Origin: an uncultured Clostridium sp.
GTDB taxonomy: Bacteria; Bacillota; Clostridia; Clostridiales; Clostridiaceae
DNA length: 48,750 nt
Direction of reading: 5' to 3'
Assembly: GCA_900548455.1 (NCBI GenBank)
Contig: URKQ01000027.1
Coordinates: forward strand, 1-48,750
The number at the start of each line of letters is the position of its first letter. Position 1 is the stretch's first letter. The notes below the pieces were generated by a model that made no database searches, was not told the origin of the DNA, and saw only the letters and a program-made list of their open reading frames with translations. This document shows, piece after piece, positions 24,667-32,681 of the stretch. A program made the position numbers and the translations under genes.

Positions 24667-25242
24667 GTGGAAAGTAATTCGAAAACAGCAATTATTACGA
24701 ATACTATAATAAGTAAAGTCGAAATTATTATTGGAATAGCTATTATGGCTTTATTTGGAATTACAACTATATATGGACTTTTTCATATAAAAGCTGGTTC
24801 TGATTTTATAGCGGTTATAATATTGCTATTAATTGTATTGGCAGGTTTTAAAATATTTTCTATGGGGAGAAAGACTTCAAAATTAATAAAGTTATTTAAG
24901 GAGTATGTTTCTAGACTATCTAGTGATCCATCAGGCTCCATTAGCAACTTAGCATCAAGTATAGGTACTTCTGAAGATATTGTAAAAAATAATTTGGAAA
25001 TTATGATGAAGAAGAAATATTTTGCTAATGCATATATAGATGGAGAATCAAATTGTATAGTATTTTCTAATAGAGAACAACATAGAGAACAATATAATAA
25101 TGACAATTTAAATATGAATAATAAAGAGGAACTAAAAACTAAAGAATATATAACTGTAACATGCAATGGATGTGGAGCTACAAATAAAATAGCTAAAGGC
25201 GAAGGTGGAGAATGTGATTATTGTGGCACTCCATTACAATAA
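24667..25242 (+). CDS. Membrane protein with winged-helix-like region and C-terminal zinc ribbon
   Basis: The start is GTG 24667, 8 nt after GGAGG. Two membrane helices occupy residues about 15-65. A helical region follows around SNLASSIGTSEDIVKNNLEIMMKKKYFANAYID (motifs: ASSIGTSEDIVKNNLE, KKYFANAYID), which resembles a winged-helix or PCI-like fold. The C-terminus is one zinc ribbon, CNGCG and CDYCG. The next gene has the same three-part layout, so the two are paralogs. Confidence 0.75.
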   Translation: MESNSKTAIITNTIISKVEIIIGIAIMALFGITTIYGLFHIKAGSDFIAVIILLLIVLAGFKIFSMGRKTSKLIKLFKEYVSRLSSDPSGSISNLASSIGTSEDIVKNNLEIMMKKKYFANAYIDGESNCIVFSNREQHREQYNNDNLNMNNKEELKTKEYITVTCNGCGATNKIAKGEGGECDYCGTPLQ

Positions 25243-25254
25243 GGGGGAATAAGC

Positions 25255-25977
25255 ATGCGTTATGTTGAAAGTGAAAAGCAATCAATTTCATGGAAGGGAA
25301 TTTTTATTTGGTGCGTTATTTTTTGGCCAGTAGGAATATACTTACTTATTAAAAAAATGACTAAAGAAAAGGCAGCTGCATTACACAATAGTAAAGTTTT
25401 AACTTTAATTGGATGCGTTTTTACTGGATTAGGATTATTATATACTTATTACATTATGAATGGTGAGATACAGATTAAAGAAGGACAAAGCATGGTAAGT
25501 ACAATTATAGTTGTATTGTTGTTCTTTGTTGGTGGTGGAATTGTAATGATTCTTGTTGCGATGAATACGAAAAAAAATGCTATTAAGTATAAAAAGTATA
25601 TCGATGTTGTAATTAATGGTGAAGTCACATGTATAGAAAATATAGCTGCTGCAATTCCAACAAGTTATGATAATGCAGTTAAAGATTTACAAAAAATGAT
25701 AGACATGGGTTACTTTGAAAATGCTTTTATTGATGCAGGAAATCATGAAATAGTTTTAGGCCATAAACAAAGCAAAACATATAGTCATACCACAATATAT
25801 AGTCAAAGTAAAACTTATAGTCAAAGCAATAATTATGATATAGATGAGAGTAATGAAAGTGATAAAAAAGAAACTCCACAAAAAAAGGTAGTTACATGCA
25901 ATTGTTGTGGGGCTAATAATACTATAGTTGGTGGTAATAAAAATGAATGTGAGTATTGCGGTTCGCCAATATCTTAG
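25255..25977 (+). CDS. Paralogous membrane protein with C-terminal zinc ribbon
   Basis: A 240-residue paralog of the preceding protein: a PVGIYLLIKKMTK membrane entry, three or so helices to about residue 110, a winged-helix-like region (IAAAIPTSYDNAVKDLQKMI, then GYFENAFIDAG), a low-complexity Ser/Tyr/Gln linker with repeats of YSQSKTYSQ, and a final zinc ribbon, CNCCG and CEYCG. AAGGGGGAA precedes ATG 25255. Its function is unknown. Together with the SPFH protein it suggests a zinc-ribbon-based membrane complex. Confidence 0.75.
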   Translation: MRYVESEKQSISWKGIFIWCVIFWPVGIYLLIKKMTKEKAAALHNSKVLTLIGCVFTGLGLLYTYYIMNGEIQIKEGQSMVSTIIVVLLFFVGGGIVMILVAMNTKKNAIKYKKYIDVVINGEVTCIENIAAAIPTSYDNAVKDLQKMIDMGYFENAFIDAGNHEIVLGHKQSKTYSHTTIYSQSKTYSQSNNYDIDESNESDKKETPQKKVVTCNCCGANNTIVGGNKNECEYCGSPIS

Positions 25978-26061
25978 TTAAGTGTATAGTAAAATTTTCA
26001 TTAAAGTCTTAGTTACATTAAATAAGAATGAAAGAAAAATTGAATATAATACAATTAAAAC

Positions 26062-26090
26062 TTTACAATATATTGTATATAATATATAAT
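26062..26090 (+). promoter_or_regulatory. Promoter of the hflX leader
   Basis: TTTACA (26062-26067) and TATAAT (26085-26090) are exactly 17 nt apart. Transcription would start near 26097, giving a leader of about 350 nt before hflX. Confidence 0.72.
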
Positions 26091-26122
26091 AATGGTAAAT
26101 ATAATGTGAAGGAGCGGTAAAA

Positions 26123-26194
26123 ATGAAAAACTTATTTGTTAGTTTAAATAAAAAATATATGAAAAATACTGCTCTAATCAATTTTAATTTTTAA
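26123..26194 (+). CDS. Leader peptide 1 of hflX, 23 aa
   Basis: ATG 26123 is preceded by GAAGGAG and followed by 23 codons to TAA 26192-26194. The peptide is basic and begins MKNLFVSLNKKYMKN. The ACT-GCT-CTA codons near its end contain CTGCTC (26169-26174), complementary to GAGCAG (26239-26244) in the 5' arm of the downstream terminator. Ribosome stalling early in the frame could expose this segment and prevent termination. Regulatory rather than functional coding is likely. Confidence 0.6.
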   Translation: MKNLFVSLNKKYMKNTALINFNF

Positions 26195-26230
26195 TAATTA
26201 GTTTTTTATTATTTTTAGATAATTAATTAT

Positions 26231-26281
26231 AATACCTTGAGCAGAAGAGATATAAATATTTCTATGCCAAGGTATTTTTTT
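26231..26281 (+). terminator. Attenuator terminator in the hflX leader
   Basis: AATACCTTG (26231-26239) pairs with CAAGGTATT (26268-26276). The inner arms GCAGAA/TTCTATGC pair partly, and a seven-T run follows. It lies between leader peptide 1 and hflX, so it must be read through for hflX to be expressed. Confidence 0.75.
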
Positions 26282-26321
26282 AACGTCTAGGAAACATCCA
26301 TTAAGTAAGGAGGTAAAGAAA

Positions 26322-26366
26322 ATGAGAATTAGATATGGAGTATTTTTTTATAAGTTAAGAAAATAA
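26322..26366 (+). CDS. Leader peptide 2 of hflX, 14 aa
   Basis: A strong AAGGAGGT precedes ATG 26322, which encodes MRIRYGVFFYKLRK. Five nt after its stop, CAGATTTATGA (26371-26381) and TCATAAATCTG (26396-26406) form an 11-bp hairpin without a T tract, followed by the hflX ribosome binding site. Basic-aromatic short peptides with ideal ribosome binding sites before resistance genes often act by antibiotic-induced stalling; here this is inference. Confidence 0.5.
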   Translation: MRIRYGVFFYKLRK

Positions 26367-26370
26367 TATG

Positions 26371-26406
26371 CAGATTTATGATTGAAATTCTATAGTCATA
26401 AATCTG
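26371..26406 (+). promoter_or_regulatory. Hairpin between leader peptide 2 and hflX
   Basis: An 11-bp perfect stem with a 14-nt loop. It has no T tract, so it is not a terminator. It begins 5 nt after the leader peptide stop and may affect ribosome release or hflX translation. Confidence 0.5.
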
Positions 26407-26445
26407 TACTATGATAAAAGATAGTTAGGTAAGGAGATTATAGAA

Positions 26446-27696
26446 ATGATGGAAAAAGGTATAGTTGTAGGAATTAATATAAACAATGAAAAAGGTTTTG
26501 CTGAATCAATAGAAGAATTAAAAAAATTATGTTTTGCCTGTAATATAGTAACTATAGGAGAGATTATCCAGAATACAAAACATTTAAATAAAGCTACTTA
26601 TATGGGTATAGGAAAACTAGAAGAATTGAAAGATTTAGTTTTAAGATTAAATCCTGATGTAGTGGTTTTTAATAACGAATTAACAGGCTCTCAGCTTAGA
26701 AATATTGAGGAATGTATTGAGTGTAGAGTTGTTGATAGAACTACATTAATATTAGATATATTTGCTGAAAGAGCAAAAACTAGAGAGGCAAAATTGCAAG
26801 TAGAGGTGGCTAAACTCCAATATCAATTACCAAGGATTATAGGATCAAATGATGATTTAGGACGTCAAGGTAATGGGGTAGGAAGGTATAATAGAGGTGC
26901 AGGTGAAACTAAATTAGAGCTAGATAAAAGAAAAATACAGAGTAAGATTAATGATTATAATGAAGAACTTGAAATTTTAAAGAGTCAAAGAGATACTCAG
27001 CGTCATAGAAGAAAAAAATCTGAGATTCCAACTGTAGCTTTAGTAGGATATACAAATTCAGGGAAGTCAACATTGCTAAACTGTATTTTAGATAAGTTTG
27101 GGGAAGATGAGGATAAAAAGGTTTTTGAAAAAGATATGTTATTTGCAACATTAGATACTTATGTTAGAAATATTAAATTAGATGATAACAAGAGATTTTT
27201 TTTATCTGATACAGTTGGATTTGTAAGTAATTTACCACATAACCTTATAAAGGCTTTTAGATCAACATTAGAAGAAGTATGTGAGGCTGATTTGCTTTTA
27301 AACATTATAGACATATCTAATGAGGATTATGAAAATATGATGGATGTTACGAGTGAAACATTAAGACTGATTGGAGCAAGTAATATTCCAATAATTAATG
27401 TGTTTAATAAGATGGATTTAATTCAGCAATCTATTAAAGACAATTTTTCACAAGGAGTATATATATCTGCTAAAACTGGGGAAGGAATTGATAATTTAAT
27501 TGATGATATACGTGGTATAATATTTAGTGATTATGTTGTTTGCAATATGTATATACCTTATGATAAAGGAAATATATTATCATATTTAAATGATAATACT
27601 AAAATAATTTCAAAAAAGTATTCTGAGACGGGTACGTTGTTAACTGTTGAATGTAGTAATATTGATTTTAAAAAATTTAATGAATATGCTCAATAA
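26446..27696 (+). CDS. hflX: GTPase HflX, ribosome-splitting factor family
   Basis: The N-terminal HflX domain ends in the glycine-rich signature GPGE-like block (here IGSNDDLGRQGNGVGRYNRGAGE in part: GRQGNGVG, RGAGETKLE) and a long helical hairpin. The G domain follows with GYTNSGKST, the HflX-specific DTVGFVSNLPH and RSTLEE, and FNKMD. HflX splits or rescues stalled 70S ribosomes. A related protein in Listeria, HflXr, confers macrolide-lincosamide resistance and is controlled by an attenuating leader, which the leader here resembles. The 416 residues are a normal length. AAGGAG lies 9 nt before ATG 26446. Confidence 0.92.
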   Translation: MMEKGIVVGININNEKGFAESIEELKKLCFACNIVTIGEIIQNTKHLNKATYMGIGKLEELKDLVLRLNPDVVVFNNELTGSQLRNIEECIECRVVDRTTLILDIFAERAKTREAKLQVEVAKLQYQLPRIIGSNDDLGRQGNGVGRYNRGAGETKLELDKRKIQSKINDYNEELEILKSQRDTQRHRRKKSEIPTVALVGYTNSGKSTLLNCILDKFGEDEDKKVFEKDMLFATLDTYVRNIKLDDNKRFFLSDTVGFVSNLPHNLIKAFRSTLEEVCEADLLLNIIDISNEDYENMMDVTSETLRLIGASNIPIINVFNKMDLIQQSIKDNFSQGVYISAKTGEGIDNLIDDIRGIIFSDYVVCNMYIPYDKGNILSYLNDNTKIISKKYSETGTLLTVECSNIDFKKFNEYAQ

Positions 27697-27714
27697 AGGG
27701 TTATGTTAAATTTT

Positions 27715-27754
27715 ATGGGGCTGTGGTGCTAAATAATTAGTGCCACAGCCCCAT
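27715..27754 (+). terminator. Strong GC-rich hairpin after hflX
   Basis: ATGGGGCTGTGG pairs with CCACAGCCCCAT, with further pairing inside. There is no long T tract, so termination is likely but not certain. Confidence 0.6.
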
Positions 27755-27818
27755 GTTCTAATTAACCAGTTAAAATCATATTATTATATTGATGTGTCGT
27801 ATCTAAGGAGAGGATGTA

Positions 27819-28862
27819 ATGAAACAATTCTTATCACTAAATAAAGATGAAACAATAATGTTATATAGCTTACAAAACTATTTAATTAAACGTGATTTAG
27901 AAAAGGAAGAAAACTTAGATAAAAAAGTGATTAAAAAGTTATGGTTTAAGAAATGGCAAAATGGAATAATTAATTTCTTGAAGGTAGCAACTGAAGATAA
28001 GAATATCTTATTAGTAGAAAAGTATGAGGATATAATAAACTATATAACCATTAATAATATTCCTTTATATAAAAGAAGAATTTTTTTAATAGAAATATTA
28101 AGTTTTTATCCTTACTTTGTTTTAGAGGATAAAGATAATAATCAATATAAAGGGTTAAGGTTAAATAAAAATCATAGAAAGTCTATATGTGAAGATATAG
28201 CAGAAGATTTAGAGTTACAAAGAAGTGAAGTAAATGATATAGAAGCTTTATATAAATCAAGTTATAATTTTTATACGGAAAAGATGAAAAATACTGTAAT
28301 AAAGGTTGCAAGTATAGTTGGGGCTGGGATTTTATTTGCTTCAGGTGCATGGATGTTTGTACCTTCTATTACACCTATTTTAACTACGGCTGGGTTAACG
28401 GGTGCGGCTGCTATTAGTGCAGGACTTGCAGTTTTAGGAGGAGGAAGTTTAACAGCAGGGGCAATGGGTATTACTGATGGAACAGTAGTACTAGTTTGTG
28501 GTGGTGGAATTTTAGGATGCACTCCAGAGATAGGCAATGGTATTTGTATGGATTTTCTTAAAAATTCTCCAGAGTATACATTGGTGCAAGTTATAAAACT
28601 AGAGTGTGCTCTAAAATATATTTTTATTCTAAATGAAGAGGAAAGTCTAAACACCAGCAGCGATGATATTTTAGATGATGTTATTGAAAAAATTAACATA
28701 ACAAAGGATAACTTAATTGAAGAGGCAAGTAAGTGTGTTGAAAAAATTAATAAAGATGTGACTAATAAAAAGGTTGCTAAAGAAGAAAAAGAAGAAGTAG
28801 AAAAGATAAAGAAAAGTATTTTAATATTAGATAGGTTTATTAATAGATATCAATATAGGTAG
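27819..28862 (+). CDS. Unknown protein with central glycine/alanine-rich hydrophobic segment
   Basis: A 347-residue protein with a charged helical N-terminal 150 residues, then a hydrophobic Gly/Ala-rich block at about 155-235 (VGAGILFASGAW, TAGLTGAAAISAGLAVLGGG, SLTAGAMGITDG) resembling glycine-zipper membrane segments, then a Lys/Glu-rich helical tail. No signal peptide is present. The layout recalls proteins that insert into membranes or oligomerise through glycine zippers. I recognise no family. GGAGAGG precedes ATG 27819. A terminator follows at 28933. Confidence 0.7.
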   Translation: MKQFLSLNKDETIMLYSLQNYLIKRDLEKEENLDKKVIKKLWFKKWQNGIINFLKVATEDKNILLVEKYEDIINYITINNIPLYKRRIFLIEILSFYPYFVLEDKDNNQYKGLRLNKNHRKSICEDIAEDLELQRSEVNDIEALYKSSYNFYTEKMKNTVIKVASIVGAGILFASGAWMFVPSITPILTTAGLTGAAAISAGLAVLGGGSLTAGAMGITDGTVVLVCGGGILGCTPEIGNGICMDFLKNSPEYTLVQVIKLECALKYIFILNEEESLNTSSDDILDDVIEKINITKDNLIEEASKCVEKINKDVTNKKVAKEEKEEVEKIKKSILILDRFINRYQYR

Positions 28863-28868
28863 GTTTTA

Positions 28869-28912
28869 GTTTAAAATATTTATTTAAAATTTAGAATGTA
28901 AAATGTAAAATT
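28869..28912 (+). repeat. 44-bp AT-rich dispersed repeat, first copy
   Basis: Identical at 43 of 44 positions to 48541-48584 (A/G difference in TTTAAAAT-A/G-TTTATT). In both places it is followed by a palindromic segment. The second copy is embedded in the structured repeat at the window's right end. Confidence 0.75.
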
Positions 28913-28932
28913 AATGAAATAATATTATCCGT

Positions 28933-28975
28933 AAAAAGGACCAAATTCATTTTTTGAATTTGGTCCTTTTATTTT
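28933..28975. terminator. Bidirectional terminator
   Basis: AAAAAGGACCAAATTCA pairs with TGAATTTGGTCCTTTT and is followed by T-rich sequence. It lies between the 347-aa gene and the convergent ferredoxin gene and could serve both. Confidence 0.85.
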
Positions 28976-29064
28976 AGAACTTATCATTTAATTTAGATAC
29001 AGCTCCGTGTACTCTATAATTTATAGAGTTAGTGTTCTCTAGTGAAAGTAGCAACACTACTTTT

Positions 29065-29256
29065 TTATTCCTTAATATCAATTGCATTTACAGGACATTG
29101 GTCTCTGCCATCTTTTGCATCATCTTGAAAATCAGCAGGAATATCACCTGAAATGGCTTCTGCTTTTCCATTATCGTTAAAAGAATATACATCTGGACAT
29201 GTGCCAACGCAAGCACCACAACCTATACAAGTATCTTGATCAACTATTGCTTTCAT
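29065..29256 (-). CDS. Ferredoxin, probably one [4Fe-4S] cluster
   Basis: A 63-residue acidic protein. Cys10, Cys13 and Cys16 in CIGCGACVGTCP and Cys54 in QCPVNAI form the ligand set of a monocluster [4Fe-4S] ferredoxin; Cys20 is an extra. The second CxxCxxC motif of the usual clostridial two-cluster ferredoxin is absent. It is a soluble electron carrier. GGAGGG precedes the ATG on the minus strand. The only electron partners in the window are the radical-SAM activases, but no link is shown. Confidence 0.93.
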   Translation of the reverse strand: MKAIVDQDTCIGCGACVGTCPDVYSFNDNGKAEAISGDIPADFQDDAKDGRDQCPVNAIDIKE

Positions 29257-29568
29257 ATTTTCCCTCCTCAGTCAGACTAATATTAACAAGATTATTGTTT
29301 ACAGATACTTTTTTTATATACATAAATTTTGAGTGTTTAATTTTTTTTGTAAATAATAGGTTGTTTCAATTCCAATAATATATACGTATAATTAGCTGCT
29401 ATTTTTATCGAGTATTAAGGAATAAAGTACATATTAAAACTTATGTTCTTTTAATTATGTTTATTATGGATAAAATATGAAACTTACTAGTAAAAGATGA
29501 ATAATATATAAGTGAGATAATAGTTAATCTATTATTTAAATATGAGTATTCATAAAGGAGTAATGAGA

Positions 29569-31437
29569 ATGAAGGTTGACACTCGTGATAAAGGTGTTAA
29601 ACAAGCTGATGTAGAAGTGAAAAATCAATATTTATCAATATTAGTAGCACCTGATGGAAGGTTTAATAGTGGTGCTACAGGTGAAGTTACTGGGATCAGT
29701 TATAATATAAGTTATTATTGGCCTAATAGCCCATGGAGTTCTTATACTACAGTGTGGATAGATGGAGACACCTATATTTTCGGAACAGGTGGTGAAATGA
29801 TCGAAGCTCCTAATAATTATATGGATGAGCAAGGTAGAACTATAAACAAATGTGTATGGAAATATGGAGATATTTATGTTACTCAATATTTAGAAATTGT
29901 GTTTAATCCTTATGATAATAGAAATGATAATGGAGCATATATTTACACCGTGTATAATTCAGGAGCAGTTTCTCACGAAGTTGGATTAAGAGTAATGATA
30001 GATACTATGGTAAATGGTAATGATGGTATTCCATTTAGTACAACTGATCAAGTTGGATTAATAACAAAGGAAAAGGAATATTACAATATAGATAATTATT
30101 TTGAAAAATTTTCTTGGTATACACTCTATTCTTTTAACACACCTCAAATTGGTTCACAAGGTGATGTGTTAAATAGTAACTATTATGGAATAGAAGAATA
30201 TGTGACACCACTTCCAGATAGATTTGTATTTTGTTCATGGGGGAATATTGATGGATCTATATGGGAGTATGCAATTAATCCCAATAGATCAATTGTAGGA
30301 GATAGTGCTATTGCTTATTGGTGGAATACTAGAAATGTAGAACCAGAAGATGGATTTAATTGTGTAAGTCATATGGGGCTTAATAGTTTAGATGTTGAAG
30401 GTAATTTAGGCCTTTCAATGCCAGAAAAACTAGAACTAGTAGGTGATAAGTGGAATCCTAATCCGTTTACAGCGTATCTTGTAGTGCTTAATTCTGGAGA
30501 TGAACCTTTAACAGATGTTGAGATAACAGTAACTGTTGAAGCACCGGGATTAAGAATTTATGGCGAACCAGTACAGACTTATAGTAAATTAATTGTTTTT
30601 CCATCAATAGGAGTTGGAGAGACTGGCTTTGCAGCTGTTTCTATAGAAGCCCTTCAATATGGTCTTTGGGAAGTTAGTGCTTCAGGACTTGGCCAAAGTA
30701 TTACCAGAACAGTTGAAGTGCCTAGGCAATTAGTAGATTTAAGAATAACTAAAACTTCAACTGAGGAATCAGTTAAAGTGGGAGATGAAATAGAGTATGA
30801 AATTATAGTAAATAATCTCTCAACAACTGAGGCTGAAAATGTTAGAGTGGTGGATAACTTACCATCTAATGTAGAGTTTGTAAGCGCTACTTCAAGTCAA
30901 GGAATGGTAATTAGGTTGGGTCAAGTTATAGATTGGTCAATAGGAAATATATTAGGTGCAATGCAAGCTTCTGCTACAATAAAAGTTAAGGTATTAAAGA
31001 TAGGTACTAGTATAAATCAAGCAACTGTTATTGCGGATAATATTAAGCCAGACCAGATAAACAATAATACTGTTGCATCTAATAAAATTGTAGGATCATT
31101 AAGTACTGGACCAGTTGTAAAGGATAGAGCAGCACAAAGTTTATTGATTTCTATTAATAATACTACAGATGCTTCTGTAACTATTGATATAGTATTAAGA
31201 GCTACACCATGTTGTATGGAAAATCAAAGAGTTCTACCAGTGACTATTCCAGCAAATTGTATAAAGAGTTATATTTTGGGGTGCATTCCATCTGTGTATG
31301 AAGTTATCTTTAACAATGTAGAAGAAGGAATTTATATTTGGACAGCAACAAGATGTGAAGATGTTTGTGCTCCAGGTAAGTGTAGTCATTTAATTTGTGC
31401 TAATAGATTTGTACACTCTGAATTAATAGAATTATAG
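29569..31437 (+). CDS. DUF11 domain protein with Cys-rich C-terminal domain
   Basis: The start is ATG 29569, 8 nt after AAAGGAG. The 622-residue protein has an N-terminal beta-rich domain of about 280 residues (Trp, Tyr, Gly and Asp rich), an Ig-like region around 290-385, one DUF11 repeat at about 390-500 (TSTEESVKVGDEIEYEI, then VVDNLPSNVEFVSATSSQG as its diagnostic parts), and a C-terminal domain with seven or more cysteines including CC and CAPGKC. No signal peptide, sortase motif or membrane segment is seen. It may be a spore or exosporium-type surface protein deposited from the mother cell, but this is inference. The 29257-29568 gap holds the two divergent promoters and nothing else I can identify. 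Confidence 0.78.
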   Translation: MKVDTRDKGVKQADVEVKNQYLSILVAPDGRFNSGATGEVTGISYNISYYWPNSPWSSYTTVWIDGDTYIFGTGGEMIEAPNNYMDEQGRTINKCVWKYGDIYVTQYLEIVFNPYDNRNDNGAYIYTVYNSGAVSHEVGLRVMIDTMVNGNDGIPFSTTDQVGLITKEKEYYNIDNYFEKFSWYTLYSFNTPQIGSQGDVLNSNYYGIEEYVTPLPDRFVFCSWGNIDGSIWEYAINPNRSIVGDSAIAYWWNTRNVEPEDGFNCVSHMGLNSLDVEGNLGLSMPEKLELVGDKWNPNPFTAYLVVLNSGDEPLTDVEITVTVEAPGLRIYGEPVQTYSKLIVFPSIGVGETGFAAVSIEALQYGLWEVSASGLGQSITRTVEVPRQLVDLRITKTSTEESVKVGDEIEYEIIVNNLSTTEAENVRVVDNLPSNVEFVSATSSQGMVIRLGQVIDWSIGNILGAMQASATIKVKVLKIGTSINQATVIADNIKPDQINNNTVASNKIVGSLSTGPVVKDRAAQSLLISINNTTDASVTIDIVLRATPCCMENQRVLPVTIPANCIKSYILGCIPSVYEVIFNNVEEGIYIWTATRCEDVCAPGKCSHLICANRFVHSELIEL

Positions 31438-31450
31438 AATTATGAATATG

Positions 31451-31484
31451 ATGCTGTTGCAATTGTTTTTGCAGCAGCATTTTT
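31451..31484 (+). terminator. Terminator after the DUF11 protein gene
   Basis: ATGCTGTTGCAA pairs with TTGCAGCAGCAT (one wobble), followed by a T run. Confidence 0.85.
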
Positions 31485-31588
31485 AGATTTTATAATTCAT
31501 TTGATTTATGTAGCATAAAGGACACAGAAAATATCCATATTAAATATACAGCATATATATGCTTATGAAATTTATAGGAGGAATTGAA

Positions 31589-32140
31589 ATGAAATCTAAA
31601 AAATTAGTACTAATTTTATTTTTAACTGCTACCTGTTTATTAAGTGGATGTAGTAATGCAGAAAAAAGTGCAAACACTGGAAATGGTTCATCAACTGGTG
31701 GTACACAAAATATAAGTGGAACTGAAAGTAACACAGATAAGTCAAGTATAGATAATGGAACTGATTTATTGGGGAACTATACATATGAAAATGGTACTTA
31801 TAGAGGTTCTTATGTCGATGGCGATATTAATCAAATCTCAGTTGAATTTGTGATAAAAGATAACAAATATGAATCTATAAAATATCGTGCTTTAGCATAT
31901 AAGGGAGAGGATTACTTAAAAGAAGATGCTACAGGAGTAATAAAAAATATTAGAGATCAATATCAGCAGGTGGCAGATTACTTGGTAGGAAAAGAGATAA
32001 AGGCTGTAAACGATCTTTATAAACCTGGTGATATAGCAAAGGATATGGATGCTGTTACAGGAGCAACTTTAAGAAGTAATAAATTAATATCTGCTATATG
32101 GGATGGGTTAAATCGTCATCCTTACAAATTAGCTGAATAA
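31589..32140 (+). CDS. FMN-binding domain lipoprotein
   Basis: The start is ATG 31589 behind AGGAGG. A lipoprotein signal peptide ends in LLSGC with Cys21 as the lipidated residue. A Ser/Thr/Gly/Asn-rich linker follows to about residue 60. The rest is an FMN_bind domain ending DAVTGATLRS, the motif in which a Thr takes FMN covalently in RnfG/NqrC-type proteins. It is thus a membrane-attached extracytoplasmic flavoprotein, probably in electron transfer to an extracellular acceptor. No Rnf or flavin transferase genes are nearby. A terminator follows. Confidence 0.9.
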   Translation: MKSKKLVLILFLTATCLLSGCSNAEKSANTGNGSSTGGTQNISGTESNTDKSSIDNGTDLLGNYTYENGTYRGSYVDGDINQISVEFVIKDNKYESIKYRALAYKGEDYLKEDATGVIKNIRDQYQQVADYLVGKEIKAVNDLYKPGDIAKDMDAVTGATLRSNKLISAIWDGLNRHPYKLAE

Positions 32141-32144
32141 AAGA

Positions 32145-32190
32145 GAAGCTGTGATAATTTTTAAAGTTATCACAGCTTCATTTTATTTTT
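32145..32190. terminator. Bidirectional terminator between convergent genes
   Basis: GAAGCTGTGATAA pairs perfectly with TTATCACAGCTTC and T-rich sequence follows. It serves the lipoprotein gene and, on the other strand, the holin-like gene. Confidence 0.85.
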
Positions 32191-32488
32191 TAAAGATACA
32201 ACCACATTCTGTACAAACCATTTCTCCACAGATAAGAACATGTGGACTTTTTTTATTGCAATGGGAACATAATAACATATCGTCACCATAGCCCTTATTT
32301 TCAGTTGTTGGATTTGACATTATACCAAGTAGAACTAGTATTGAACATATTGCAGTAAGAATTCCTTTTGCAATGTTCAAATCTATATTTATATTTAAAA
32401 GTGAGAGAATAGTTATAATTTGAGCAGAGATACTCAAAACAACAGATGGATTTTTTAATCGAGAAAGGATTTTTTTCCACTCATCCAT
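32183..32488 (-). CDS. Holin-like membrane domain fused to a zinc ribbon
   Basis: I place the start at the second methionine (32488), with AAAGG 8 nt upstream; the in-frame GTG at 32497 overlaps that site. Residues about 8-70 (WKKILSRLKNPSV, two membrane helices, then LLGIMSNPTTENKGYGD) resemble the phi-LC3 family of phage holins, including the conserved NPTT end. The last 30 residues are a zinc ribbon with CSHCNK and CTECG. No phage genes lie near, so this is probably a domesticated membrane module. Function is unknown. Confidence 0.72.
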   Translation of the reverse strand: MDEWKKILSRLKNPSVVLSISAQIITILSLLNINIDLNIAKGILTAICSILVLLGIMSNPTTENKGYGDDMLLCSHCNKKSPHVLICGEMVCTECGCIFKK

Positions 32489-32681
32489 ATTAGTCACCTT
32501 TTTAAATCACATCATTCATTAATGGTGTGATGATATACTATATGATATGCAAAAACAGCTCATATGTTCGTATACAAACCACTATATCTTTAAAATTCTA
32601 CTTTAGAGGTTCTATGAAAATGATATAAAAAAAATATAATGGACATATAGAAGAATTTTAAGAGGTTTGGGAGGAAGTAAC

